This document shows positions 17,651 to 26,047 of a stretch of DNA of 64,000 nt, in pieces. The notes under the pieces are model-generated. The model had not been told where the DNA came from. It made no database searches and worked only from the letters and a program-made list of their open reading frames with translations. Position 1 is the stretch's first letter; every line of letters begins with the position of its first letter. The position numbers and the translations under genes are program-made. The DNA is from Haladaptatus caseinilyticus (GTDB taxonomy: Archaea > Halobacteriota > Halobacteria > Halobacteriales > Haladaptataceae), in the NCBI RefSeq assembly GCF_026248685.1, contig NZ_CP111037.1, positions 248,001-312,000 of the forward strand, written 5' to 3'.

Positions 17651-19020
17651 TGGTTGTTTTTGAGGAACACAGTTGGGTCACCAGCTTTCTCGGTGAGCCG
17701 TCCGTTATCAGTGATTCCCATTGCTTCGAGCCATTTTGCAAATTCGGGTGCTGGCCGCACATCAAAAATGTTCCAGAGAGCAGAGGCATCGTGATAACTA
17801 TTTGATTGATAGTTGAGCATGGTGTCATCGCCCATCGGAACACTAATGAAATAATTTGAACCCGCAGCGGTCAGCAACACCGCGAGATTCTCGATATCGT
17901 TCTGATCGGCTTGGATGTGATTCGTATAGCATGCATCGATACCCATCGAAATGCCCGTGAGTTTGCCCATAAAGACATCCTCAAGACCAGCTCTAATGAC
18001 CTGCTTTCCATCATAGAGATACTCGGGACCAATGAAGCCAACAACGGTGTTCACGATGAAGGGATCATAGCGTTTGGCGAGTCCGTAGCATCGTGCCTCC
18101 AACGTAACCTGGTCAATGCCTGCATGTGCATCACTCGAGAGTTCAGATCCTTGTCCTGTCTCGAAGTACATGAAGTTCGGGCCGGAACCAGTACAGTGCT
18201 CCTTGCCAAATTCGTAGGCATCATCGAGGAGATCAACATCAATTCCGAAGCTTTCGTTACCAGCTTCTGTACCGGCGAGACTCTGAAAGAGGAGGTCGGC
18301 AGGAGCGCCATTCTTCACCGCTTTGATCTGTGTTGTGAGATGCGAAAGAACACAGTTTTGAGTGGGAATATCCCACTCATCGATGAACTCTTTCGTCATC
18401 TCGAGCAGCCGCCTTGTATTGTCAGCATTATCCACAACTGGGTTAATACCGATAACAGCGTCACCAACTCCATAAGAGAGACCCTCACGTATTGAATGTT
18501 GGATATTATCTACATCATCAGTTGGGTCGTTTGGCTGGAGTCGGAATGAGAGTGATCCCGCCGATCCAATTGTGTTATTACACCGGGCGGTGATGACCAT
18601 CTTCGATGATGCCTGGGTCAAATCCATGTTCGACATGACCTTTGTAACCGCTGCAATCATCTCGCTGGTCAATCCTGGTCGAATTCGATCTATATCCTCC
18701 TCAGTCGTCTGTTCATCAACGAGGAACTCACGAAGATCAGCAACTGTCCAGTCACTGATTTCGTCATAAATAGCATCATCCACTGCATCCTGGATAACGC
18801 GTGTCACTTCATCGTCTTCGTATGGGACAACTGGATTCTCCCGAAGAGTCGCAAGTGAAATTCGGCTGAGTGCGTCTTTAGCAGCGACGCGTTCGGCTGC
18901 CGATGAGGCGCCAATGTCTGCAAGCTCGTCTCCAGATTTTTCCTCATTTGCTTTCGCTAACAGCTCTTGCATCGAATCGAACGATTGTTGTGATCCAGTG
19001 ATTGATGATTCTAGCTTCAT
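17647..19020 (-). CDS. eutB: Ethanolamine ammonia-lyase large subunit EutB
   Basis: This 457-residue TIM-barrel subunit carries the active site and binds adenosylcobalamin with EutC. Conserved stretches include SSAAERVAAKDAL, NPVVPYEDDEVTRVIQD, GLSYGVGDAVIGINPV, NCVLSHLTTQIKAV, MYFETGQGSELSSDAH, DPFIVNTVVGFIGPEYLYD and TNHIQADQNDIENL. The length fits EutB from bacteria. It is the first gene of the operon. TATTATAA at about 19101-19108 (minus strand) would give a leader of some 55-60 bases with a small dyad at 19039-19054. No acetaldehyde dehydrogenase or ethanolamine carrier is present in the window. Confidence 0.95.
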   Translation of the reverse strand: MKLESSITGSQQSFDSMQELLAKANEEKSGDELADIGASSAAERVAAKDALSRISLATLRENPVVPYEDDEVTRVIQDAVDDAIYDEISDWTVADLREFLVDEQTTEEDIDRIRPGLTSEMIAAVTKVMSNMDLTQASSKMVITARCNNTIGSAGSLSFRLQPNDPTDDVDNIQHSIREGLSYGVGDAVIGINPVVDNADNTRRLLEMTKEFIDEWDIPTQNCVLSHLTTQIKAVKNGAPADLLFQSLAGTEAGNESFGIDVDLLDDAYEFGKEHCTGSGPNFMYFETGQGSELSSDAHAGIDQVTLEARCYGLAKRYDPFIVNTVVGFIGPEYLYDGKQVIRAGLEDVFMGKLTGISMGIDACYTNHIQADQNDIENLAVLLTAAGSNYFISVPMGDDTMLNYQSNSYHDASALWNIFDVRPAPEFAKWLEAMGITDNGRLTEKAGDPTVFLKNNQ

Positions 19021-19494
19021 CGTCCAATTCTCATATTGGTAGGAAGGAACCTACTAGAATCCATTCTCGGAGCTGGTTGCGATTCGGTACTGTGGTCTGT
19101 TATAATACCCGAATCTGAATATTGTGACGCGCTAGCTTGAACCATGTAACGGTGCGTAAGGACATTCTATTGGAACTTAATTATCCCGTTTCTTCATGGG
19201 CGCTTGTGACAGAGATAGATGAACGAACGACATGAGTGACACGAACACTTCACGACGTACCGTAGCGAATCAAAATTACAGCAAGTGTGTCGGAAAAGAG
19301 TGACGTAGGGGTGTGATTCACAGTTGTGGACTATTTCGTCACCGTCCGCAGAACAGCACCATCTTCATTTACGAACCACTCGGGGTCGGTCAATAGAAGA
19401 AAAATATCGGCCCAAGCCGCCGCTATAGTTCTTCCACGCCAAACATGATATGGCGAAAAATGTTATCATCCCTCATGTCATAAACTCTCACACG
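19021..19494. promoter_or_regulatory. Upstream region of the eut operon with dyad
   Basis: This gap separates eutB from the divergent regulator gene. It holds GTAGG-AAGGAA-CCTAC at 19039-19054, a 5-base inverted repeat within the eutB leader, and a TATTATAA box at 19101-19108. The dyad could be an operator or leader hairpin. The rest shows nothing recognisable. Confidence 0.4.
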
Positions 19495-19782
19495 ATGATT
19501 GATAAGGTGGAAGAGGAGGTAGAGATACTTAATCGGCATCTGATGATTCTCCAACAGGTTTCTGACAGTGAGCCGATCGGGATTGTGAAAATGTCTGATG
19601 AGTTGGGGCATGCGCATCACGAAATCCGCTATTCGTTGCGACTGCTCGAAGGGGAGAGTCTGATCAATCCAACGCAAGAAGGTGCGATTACAACTGACGA
19701 GACAGACCCATTCATTGAGACCCTTGATGACCAGATCGACGATGTCATAACTAGACTCAGTACAATGAATATGAGCGACTAG
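19495..19782 (+). CDS. Small winged-helix transcriptional regulator
   Basis: From the ATG at 19495 this 95-residue protein starts MIDKVEEEVEILNRHLMI and has a helix-turn-helix region PIGIVKMSDELGHAHHEIRYSLRLLEGESLI followed by an acidic coiled end. It looks like a small haloarchaeal winged-helix regulator in which the recognition helix is HHEIRYSLRLL. An in-frame ATG at 19450 would add 15 non-conserved residues. It is divergent from eutB and could control it, but this rests on position only. It converges with the next gene and their stops share a CTAG tetranucleotide. Confidence 0.7.
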   Translation: MIDKVEEEVEILNRHLMILQQVSDSEPIGIVKMSDELGHAHHEIRYSLRLLEGESLINPTQEGAITTDETDPFIETLDDQIDDVITRLSTMNMSD

Positions 19783-20006
19783 TGATCAGTGATTCGGAAT
19801 TTTCCTTCAACCTCATACAGATAGCCCTTCATGTATAACTGTTCGACGATATCTTCGGCAGCGGGTCGCTCGAGGTCTTCTTCCTCCGCTAAAATTGTAT
19901 ACGCTTGGTCGTAGGAGAACTCCTCACCGCTTGGGACTGCCATCGCAAACGCGTCTATTGCTTCTTGTGCAAGTGGTGTGAGTGGCGACTTCCCATCTGA
20001 ATTCAT
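19779..20006 (-). CDS. Small conserved SPLTPLAQE-type protein
   Basis: This 75-residue acidic protein starts MNSDGKSPLTPLAQEAIDAF and ends LYMKGYLYEVEGKFRITDH. The predicted three helices followed by a beta-hairpin with a GYLYEV-like wing resemble a winged helix, but I cannot name the family. A second copy with a changed C-terminus is at 14778-15029. In both cases a GTTAGTATA palindrome lies upstream (here 317 bases). The ends of this gene and the regulator at 19495-19782 overlap by four bases. Confidence 0.65.
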   Translation of the reverse strand: MNSDGKSPLTPLAQEAIDAFAMAVPSGEEFSYDQAYTILAEEEDLERPAAEDIVEQLYMKGYLYEVEGKFRITDH

Positions 20007-20322
20007 AGCTACTAGCGGATTCAGCAGTCGTAAAGTAAATATCTAGGGAGAGACGTGGAACGCTGGCTGATTCACTGCGACAAGGGGAATGAGCACACGG
20101 TGTGGAAGAATGGATTGGATTGAGCACAGAACCACACCGCCTGCTGGGGTACACTGACTGCGTTCTACTGTTGGTACTCCATGGATAAAGTCGTCAGCCA
20201 ACCGGAGCGAAAGTGAAACTGCACGCAGGCGCGTGAGAGAGAATCGAGCACGTCCTCGAACGTTCCACAGACGACTAGAGATACTGCACCAAGAACGCGA
20301 CTGTTTAGACGACCATTCATAC

Positions 20323-20342
20323 GGTAGTATAATATACTAACC
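20323..20342. repeat. Palindrome, copy 2 (one base missing in one arm)
   Basis: GGTAGTATA-A-TATACTAACC differs from the perfect site at 15146 by loss of one T in the left arm. It lies in a 474-base gap (20007-20480) that holds no gene. The stretches at 20133 and 20448 share a CCGCCTG..GG..TACACT core, the only other pattern noticed there. Confidence 0.7.
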
Positions 20343-20480
20343 TAGTAATGCCCAACAAAATCTAAACGCTTCGGCGATGGTCTCGCCCACCAAGTTACGA
20401 AATCCGCACGGACATCTGGACTCATTGCAGAGCCCAACATTAATACACCCGCCTGGTGGTACACTCGTACAGAAAAGCGA

Positions 20481-21149
20481 TCACTGTCGTTGTTCAAGTG
20501 ACCCATACAGTTCTTCGTTTTGAATATGAGTACAGAACTGAGCACACAGCCGACAACACTCGGTTGCATCGTTGAACGTTCGAACACTGGCATCCCAGCG
20601 AGCATGGACTGACGCGAGCATTGCACTTCGAACCGCTGGCTCTGTGGCAACCATCACTCGTCGTGTCTGTTTCGAGGGGGTTGTAGTAGCTGCCGACCCC
20701 TGCATTTCGTCAAACGGCAATAAATCCTCGAGTACGCTACCGATTTCAATCCCAACTCCAAGGTTGTCGCCGACCTGTGGAGCAAGAAAAACGACGACGT
20801 TACTAGCGCGAGCAAAGGCAATGCTCTGTGTCGCAGCATCCATCTCGTCCAGCGGTATTCCTACGTCGATTGCAAGAAAGGCATTGAATCCACGGTCTCG
20901 AAGACAATCACGCGTTCGCTGCAGTAGTTCTAAAACTTCGTCTTCAGAGTATTCACCAGAAGCGGTGTCCCACGTTGCGAACGACGGAGCACTTGTGGCA
21001 CCAGTTGCGTCTTCCGAAAGAAGTGCATCAACATCGAACGTTCGGTATGGACCCATCAGATACACGAGAAACTGCTCACGACGCACTGGTGGAAGGGCGT
21101 CCGAGTCGTCCACTTCACGGGGAAGGTGATCGATAATCCGCTGGCGCAT
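20481..21149 (-). CDS. Deoxyribosyltransferase-like protein (DUF7509-type)
   Basis: This 222-residue protein contains FLVYLMGPYRTFDVDALL near residue 28, FNAFLAIDVGIPLDEMDAATQSIAFARAS in the middle and VVVFLAPQVGDNLGVGIEIGSVLEDL. The order (a GPY loop, an Asp, and a GxGxExGSVLE loop) recalls nucleoside 2-deoxyribosyltransferase-like folds, which bind nucleosides or NAD. Haloarchaea carry a family of such proteins of unknown role. A TTTATATAC box about 30 bases before the ATG at 21149 supports the start. The activity is not shown, and a role in nucleotide salvage or signalling is speculative. Confidence 0.7.
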   Translation of the reverse strand: MRQRIIDHLPREVDDSDALPPVRREQFLVYLMGPYRTFDVDALLSEDATGATSAPSFATWDTASGEYSEDEVLELLQRTRDCLRDRGFNAFLAIDVGIPLDEMDAATQSIAFARASNVVVFLAPQVGDNLGVGIEIGSVLEDLLPFDEMQGSAATTTPSKQTRRVMVATEPAVRSAMLASVHARWDASVRTFNDATECCRLCAQFCTHIQNEELYGSLEQRQ

Positions 21150-21260
21150 TCAGTGAATAGAACAATGCGGCCGTATATAAATCCCGGAGTTCTTAGGTAT
21201 CGTCTAGTCGAGAATGGCTAAGTAGCTGGAAAAACAATCGTGTAGTAGAGGAGATCAGAA

Positions 21261-21653
21261 ATGTCCGGAACCGATAACCACCCCCGAAAAAAGGTACGGC
21301 AACCAGAGCCACCGCTCCCGAAGGAAAGCGGATTAACGCTCGAAGAATATCTTGCCATGCAACAGGCGATTGGCCACCCAACTCGGTTTCGTATTCTGCG
21401 AACACTTGTCGCCAATGAGGAGCTGAGTGCCTCGGATCTCAAGACAGCGGTTGACGTCGAATCCCACAACTTCCACTATCATCTTGAGGAATTAGTTGAC
21501 GTCGGTCTCGTTGACAAACGCCAACGACGGACGGCAGACAGCCAGGGATTCTACACATACTATCGGACGACAGGAATGGGTCGAGGGATTCTTGAACACG
21601 GCGTTGAGGAGCTCATGCGTCGTGAGCAAGAGTTCAATGATGTGTATTCGTAG
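21261..21653 (+). CDS. ArsR-type winged-helix transcriptional regulator
   Basis: This 130-residue protein has a basic N-terminal tail (KKVRQPEPP) followed by an ArsR-like winged helix. The helices are LEEYLAMQQAIGHPTRFRILRTL and LSASDLKTAVDVESHNFHYHLEELV, and the wing is VDKRQRRTADSQGFYTYYRTT. No metal-binding Cys pair is present, so it is unlikely to be a metal sensor. A purine-rich GGAGATCAG precedes the ATG. It is divergent from the DUF7509-type gene. Its targets are unknown. Confidence 0.8.
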   Translation: MSGTDNHPRKKVRQPEPPLPKESGLTLEEYLAMQQAIGHPTRFRILRTLVANEELSASDLKTAVDVESHNFHYHLEELVDVGLVDKRQRRTADSQGFYTYYRTTGMGRGILEHGVEELMRREQEFNDVYS

Positions 21654-22050
21654 TGGCTTCACTACGGAGTACAAGAATGATAAGGACGTGCGTTTGGATA
21701 GCACGATGTTGAATATGAGCGATCAGGACATACTCCTTGCACCTCTTGAAAATGACAGAGAACGATAATTCACGTAATAGTCCGATCTTCAACGAAGTTA
21801 TTATTATTTTATTATAAACACCCCTCCATTATATTCCATGGAACTCAAATATGATAATATACAGTAGAGTACGGAAAGCGCTATTTTTCTAAGAAAATAT
21901 TTAACATTCACAGAAGAATAGATATCCGATGCTCCCAAATAAAGGGATAGATGAGCCACGCGCACCGGACGAGTCTTCCCGAGGTTGTTTTATCGAGGTT
22001 TGGGTCTCAAAGCCGCAAGAGCGAATCATCTGAAGCCCTTAGTACTAGAG
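21654..22050. other. AT-rich intergenic region
   Basis: A 397-base gap with long A/T runs (for example 21795-21830 and 21880-21910). It contains several TATA-like boxes upstream of the phosphoribosyltransferase gene, but none at the usual leaderless distance from the chosen start. No gene was recognised. Confidence 0.4.
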
Positions 22051-22599
22051 ATGGAAGTGCTTCACCGAACTCTTGAGAACGCACCCGTCATCACCCGTAA
22101 CGAGTACGAATATTTCGTGCATCCAGTGACCGATGGCATTCCGTTAGTCGAAGCAGACTTACTTCGCGAGATTGTCGATGGTATCCTGAAACTCACGACA
22201 ATCGATACGGTGGATGTGATCGTCACACCAGAGTCGATGGGGATACATCACGCAACAGCACTTACCCTTGAGACTGGTGTCCCATTCACCGTCGTTAGAA
22301 AGCGACCGTACAACTTCGAGGACGAGGTCGCGGTCGAACAACGGACTGCTTACAGCGAACAGAAATTGTATATCAACAACGTACACACAGGTGACCGCGT
22401 TCTCGTTCTTGACGATGTCTGTTCGACCGGTGGGACACTCACGGCGATTTGTTCCGGTCTCCTCGATGTCGGTGCCGAAATCGTCGATGTAATCGTCGTT
22501 ATTCAACGGAAAAATGACCAACGCGCAATCCTCCCTGTCGAGGTGAAAAGTCTTGTTAATGTGGAAATCACAGATGGACGGGTCGTCGTTCACCCGTGA
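22051..22599 (+). CDS. Purine phosphoribosyltransferase (HGPRTase-like)
   Basis: This 182-residue type I phosphoribosyltransferase transfers ribose phosphate from PRPP to a purine base. The PRPP-binding motif is VLVLDDVCSTGGT, and the family's YFVHPVTDGIPLVEADLLREIV, VTPESMGIHHATAL and YSEQKLYINNVHTGD segments are clear. Haloarchaeal HGPRTase-like proteins begin at MEVLHRTL-type sequences, so I use the ATG at 22051; a TTG 66 bases upstream would add residues outside the family. It stands alone and may be a second copy beside a housekeeping gene elsewhere. Confidence 0.88.
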   Translation: MEVLHRTLENAPVITRNEYEYFVHPVTDGIPLVEADLLREIVDGILKLTTIDTVDVIVTPESMGIHHATALTLETGVPFTVVRKRPYNFEDEVAVEQRTAYSEQKLYINNVHTGDRVLVLDDVCSTGGTLTAICSGLLDVGAEIVDVIVVIQRKNDQRAILPVEVKSLVNVEITDGRVVVHP

Positions 22600-22706
22600 G
22601 TTTCATTCGTTTCCATCAGTGTGAATCTCAATCCAAGTAGAGTGAATAGGCTATATTTAAATCATCAAAGTACAGGTTCGACCAGTAGATGGAGAGGACC
22701 ATGCGA

Positions 22707-23021
22707 TCACAGTCGTCTCGATAGCAGAACTGCTGCCGTCACAATAGGTGTGAGTATCCCTGTGATCCCACCGAGAAGTCCAGTACGAAATCCAGCGACA
22801 TCTGGGTTTGTCGAACGGAGTCTAGATAGAACTCCCGCGATGAACGCACCGAAAATCATGATGCCACCCGCCATCTCTGCCTTGGAATTCGGAAGCCAGT
22901 TCACAAAAACAGTGACAGGGAATGAAGCGAGTGCGCCAATGAGCGCGAATCGCCATGTCGATGGAACAAAGCGGAGGGATGATATAGATATTTTTCTCAT
23001 AATATGATCGAGAGAAACCAT
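22707..23021 (-). CDS. DUF5518-type small membrane protein
   Basis: This protein of about 104 residues has three hydrophobic segments: FALIGALASFPVTVFVNW, GGIMIFGAFIAGVLSRL and GLLGGITGILTPIVTAAVLL. The layout and Gly-rich second span match the haloarchaeal DUF5518 family, with no known function. ATGs at 23021 and 23000 are both possible starts. It faces the frameshifted membrane gene at 23106. Confidence 0.65.
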   Translation of the reverse strand: MVSLDHIMRKISISSLRFVPSTWRFALIGALASFPVTVFVNWLPNSKAEMAGGIMIFGAFIAGVLSRLRSTNPDVAGFRTGLLGGITGILTPIVTAAVLLSRRL

Positions 23022-23105
23022 ATACCCTTCGTAAGGATGAATTGGGAGATACTATTTATAAGAGGATGGTGGTATTTTGAATGGTCCGCTCCGAGACTAG
23101 TAGGC

Positions 23106-23385
23106 ATGAGTAGCCAAGTAGCAATTGCTCTTCGCCGTGCGTTACTCTATATCGCAGCCGCTACCGGATTAGCAGTCGTTATTGGTAGTCTCAAATTTGA
23201 CTCAATTGGGGGGCGGAGTAGCAGTCGGGATTGGCGCGACTATCGGTATCACTTTCCTCAAAGTAATTTCTCGCTACCGAAATGGGTACTTATGGATACT
23301 TCGTCACTACTGGGTTGATCGACTCGTTGTCTCTCGCGGGTCGTCACACATATGGCCTCACGAACGCGACCAGTATCGAAGTTGA
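23106..23385 (+). pseudogene. Small membrane protein gene, frameshifted at a G-run
   Basis: The frame from the ATG at 23106 reads MSSQVAIALRRALLYIAAA and then TGLAVVIGSLKFDSIGG. A run of six G at 23208-23213 then throws it into non-sense. Removing one G joins it to a second hydrophobic stretch, GGGVAVGIGATIGITFLKVI, and on to a stop at 23385. The two-span product is typical of small haloarchaeal membrane proteins. Either the gene is broken or the G-run is a sequencing or phase-variable site. Frames to the right of 23385 are not convincing. Confidence 0.4.
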
Positions 23386-23499
23386 ATTCTTGGGTATAAT
23401 CGAGTGCTCAAAAACAGGAGACACTCATTACTCTCTGCGCGTCGCAATGAAACGAACACTCGAGAGTGCAGGTCGGCCAGAGAACAACGACTGGTGTAT

Positions 23500-23712
23500 T
23501 CAGTCGGGACTCTCAGGATAGCGGCGTCGCCCACAGAATGGTTGAAATGAGCGAGGTGGGAGAGATGTGTGCGAGCGCCTACGCACGGGAGAATGATTGG
23601 TTTCCAGATAGTGGATGATGCCGGCCCGCGTGACAGCCATACGCGAGTCACCATCGGCGGTGCTGGCAGACCATTCACAGACATCGCAAAAAAGACCGTA
23701 TGGGTCAGTCAT
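23500..23712 (-). CDS. Small C2H2-like zinc-finger protein
   Basis: This 70-residue protein starts MTDPYGLFCDVCEWS and continues to AGIIHYLETNHSPV. The pair CDVC and the pair H-x5-H (HYLETNH) have the spacing of a treble-clef or C2H2-like finger. Small proteins of this kind are common in haloarchaea. Its ATG overlaps the stop of the HalOD1 gene in an ATGA arrangement, so they form an operon. The C-terminal 25 residues are basic and probably disordered. Confidence 0.65.
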   Translation of the reverse strand: MTDPYGLFCDVCEWSASTADGDSRMAVTRAGIIHYLETNHSPVRRRSHTSLPPRSFQPFCGRRRYPESPD

Positions 23713-23978
23713 ATCGTCTGGACAGTCACTCTCCTGGCAGGTGTGACTTCGATGTGGTAGTCAGCGTAGTCGAACTCAATTCGTGGTGACGCTCGCACAT
23801 AGAGGGCATCGAGTGCCTCAGGATCAAGCGCATCGTACAGTGGCGGCGCGACCATCGACGGGTCGCATTCCTCAGCGTCGGCGATTGCTTGGATCACGAG
23901 TTCGCTCATTGGCGTCTGTGGTGAGCGGGTGGTGCGAAGCGGATCGGTCGGAGGCGTTTGTGTGTTGGTGTCGTCCAT
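23709..23978 (-). CDS. HalOD1 output-domain protein
   Basis: From the ATG at 23978 (MDDTNTQTPP) this 89-residue protein has the haloarchaeal output domain 1: MSELVIQAIADAEECDPSM, then PPLYDALDPEALDALY, and a final strand pair IEFDYADYHIEVTPARRVTV. Such stand-alone domains occur with HTH-10 regulators and receivers and are thought to pass on signals. An upstream in-frame ATG at 24116 adds a Pro/Thr-rich stretch not seen in the family. The zinc-finger gene follows with a 4-base overlap, and an HTH-10 gene lies upstream on the same strand. Confidence 0.75.
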   Translation of the reverse strand: MDDTNTQTPPTDPLRTTRSPQTPMSELVIQAIADAEECDPSMVAPPLYDALDPEALDALYVRASPRIEFDYADYHIEVTPARRVTVQTI

Positions 23979-24179
23979 TGGATCCTCTGAAGTGGGTTGT
24001 CTGTCGGTGTGTACCAGGCGAGTGGGGGACACGAGTCGTGGCCGAGTGTTCTTCAGAGTATTCTCTATATCGCCACAGGGGTAAGGGCCACTCTCAGGCT
24101 TAAGGGGGGTTGTCATGAACCCCCATCAGTTATACTCAAACGCGAATGTTCGATTGGGAGCACACCCAGCCACACAGCG

Positions 24180-24824
24180 TTACTGCGTAGCATCCGGAAA
24201 CAGGACTTCCGCGACGAGAGTCGTGATTCCACGCCGTAGGCGTTGGGAGGCTGAATTCCCACTGATGCTGAGCTCTGCCGCCACATCTTCAAGCGTCGCG
24301 TCACGCGGAATATTCCAAAAGCCGCGCTCATAGGCCGTTGCGATGATCTCGTATTGATCGTCAGTCAGTTGGCCGCCCTCGTCTGGAAGCGTAGGATTGT
24401 AGAGCCGACGAAGCTCGATTGCAACGCCGTGCTCGCGACATTGGGTTAAAAAGTCGGTGAGTGCCTGTCGGGTCGGAAATTGCAGGCGGAACTCCCAAGC
24501 ATCAACGGTGCCTTCTGCGATGAGCATCTCGGCATCTGTCGAGAGCAAGGGTTGGACGAGATGGTTGACATCCGAGCTCCATTCGATCTCAAACAGCAGG
24601 CGACCATCTGCTTCGGTGAGCAAGCGGATGTCCTGTGTCAGCGGATCATTTCGGAGCGTGGCTTCGATGGCGTCGCTCTCACCACCTTCAACCCAGAACA
24701 AGGGAATGATGCCTGATTGGAGTGGGACGAGGCGTTCGATTTCGATCTTGATGTTGGGGTATTCGTCAAGGAGGCGTCCGAGGGCGAATTGGTCGGCGGG
24801 CACCGTGATATCGGTGATGATCAT
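24180..24824 (-). CDS. HTH-10 (bacterio-opsin activator-like) regulator
   Basis: This 214-residue protein has the N-terminal Bat-type sensory half of about 150 residues and a C-terminal HTH-10 domain. The DNA-binding part reads LTDDQYEIIATAYERGFWNIPRD followed by LEDVAAELSISGNSASQRLRRG. The sensory half (ITVPADQFALGRLLDEYPNIKIEIERLVP) matches many haloarchaeal paralogues with unknown ligands. The protein at 33338-33988 has the same architecture. HalOD1 and zinc-finger genes follow on the same strand. Confidence 0.88.
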   Translation of the reverse strand: MIITDITVPADQFALGRLLDEYPNIKIEIERLVPLQSGIIPLFWVEGGESDAIEATLRNDPLTQDIRLLTEADGRLLFEIEWSSDVNHLVQPLLSTDAEMLIAEGTVDAWEFRLQFPTRQALTDFLTQCREHGVAIELRRLYNPTLPDEGGQLTDDQYEIIATAYERGFWNIPRDATLEDVAAELSISGNSASQRLRRGITTLVAEVLFPDATQ

Positions 24825-25711
24825 GGGAGGGTCTCTGTGCAGGGGTATAGATATAGGGCTACTAACTCGATCAAAACAACCCTTTCGCTTGTAATGTCAG
24901 GGGTGGTGCTCGGTATCAATAGATGGTGAAAATTGGGTTATCGTTTCCGGGGAAGGATCAGAGACTGACATACCCTCTCTGATCCCCTTTTGGCGAGTTG
25001 AAAGTCGGCGGAGACGTGGTGGTGAACGAACTATCGTCATACTAGTGAACCGCCTGGCACTCGATATCAGTCTGGTGTCGGGAAGTCACATGCGACCAAG
25101 CACTGCACCCACCTGTTGACGGCCCTGACATCACGTGGGAGGTAGCAACCGATTGCATAATCATAACCCACACTCACACGGTTTTCCGAAGTATAAAGCG
25201 GTTAATATTCTCGTCCATTCTCGATGTCAAGAGCGGATGAACCAAATAATTTTGATTGGAAGGCGTGTACATGTGTTTACGAGAATATTATCGAAGAGCG
25301 CAAGAGGCAACCTTTGAGAGAATCGGCGTCTCCAAAACGTCCAAGCTACTGCTGGTCGATGATGTTGGACAACCCTCAGCATCTACTCTTCGGTTTGGTG
25401 AGATTCACCTACAGATGAGTAAAATGAATCTCAAACACGTCGTTGTTGAGCCGTCCATTCGAGTAGTCGACTGACGTCCAGGCAAGGGAGTGCGTGCCCC
25501 ATAGATCGACTCGACTTTGAGAATGAGCTCGGTGGGATCACTCGTAAAGCCGACGGTGAGCTCATTGATGGTGACGCCAGGTAAATCGGCGACAACAGTG
25601 CGTGAGGGGACAGAGTAGTCCTTGTAAGTCTGTTTCCCCCCAGACAGCCAGCAATTGTTATCCAGTAACTTGTTCGATAGTTTTACCACCCCGGTTTGTT
25701 TGTCTCCAGTA
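24825..25711. other. Long intergenic region with a hairpin and possible gene remnants
   Basis: No intact gene is supported in these 887 bases. GGATCAGAGA (24955-24964) and TCTCTGATCC (24976-24985) form a perfect 10-base stem with an 11-base loop followed by CCTTTT, as in a terminator or regulatory hairpin. On the minus strand at about 25470-25620 a frame reads TVVADLPGVTINELTVGF and ELILKVE, which resembles the start of an Hsp20/alpha-crystallin core but lacks the rest. Other frames are short and unrecognised. Confidence 0.4.
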
Positions 25712-25987
25712 ATGGAGGGCGTTTTGTGGTACGTGTTTACTGGAACCCGCGGGGGACCCAATCGCGTTCGTATCGTTCGTACCCTCCGTGAGCGACCTCG
25801 TAACGCAAACCAACTTGCTGAGGATCTGAATCTCGATTATAAGACGGTCCGTCATCACCTAGATGTACTTCTGGAGAACAATATCCTCGACTGTGGTGGG
25901 GATGGGTATGGCGCAATCTACCTTATCAGTGACCAGGCGGGGCAGCATTGGGAGACTATTGAGCAAATTAGTGAGCAGATGGGTTAA
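25712..25987 (+). CDS. ArsR-type winged-helix regulator
   Basis: This 91-residue protein starts MEGVLWYVFTGTRGGPNRVR and carries a compact winged helix: IVRTLRERPRNANQLAEDLNLDYKTVRHHLDVLLENNIL with the wing CGGDGYGAIYLISD. The HHLDVL recognition helix marks a widespread haloarchaeal one-domain regulator usually paired with a small membrane protein, as here. I use the ATG at 25712; an upstream in-frame start at 25655 adds non-conserved residues. The partner gene begins 60 bases downstream. Confidence 0.85.
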   Translation: MEGVLWYVFTGTRGGPNRVRIVRTLRERPRNANQLAEDLNLDYKTVRHHLDVLLENNILDCGGDGYGAIYLISDQAGQHWETIEQISEQMG

Positions 25988-26047
25988 ACTATGGTTGAAA
26001 TTGGGAAAGCACGTAACCGTATCCGCGACCGAGGGAGGAATAGATAG

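Noticed and set aside
20572-21129. Plus-strand open frame of 185 codons
   Set aside because: It lies wholly opposite the deoxyribosyltransferase-like gene, is Ser/Arg-rich and has no family features.
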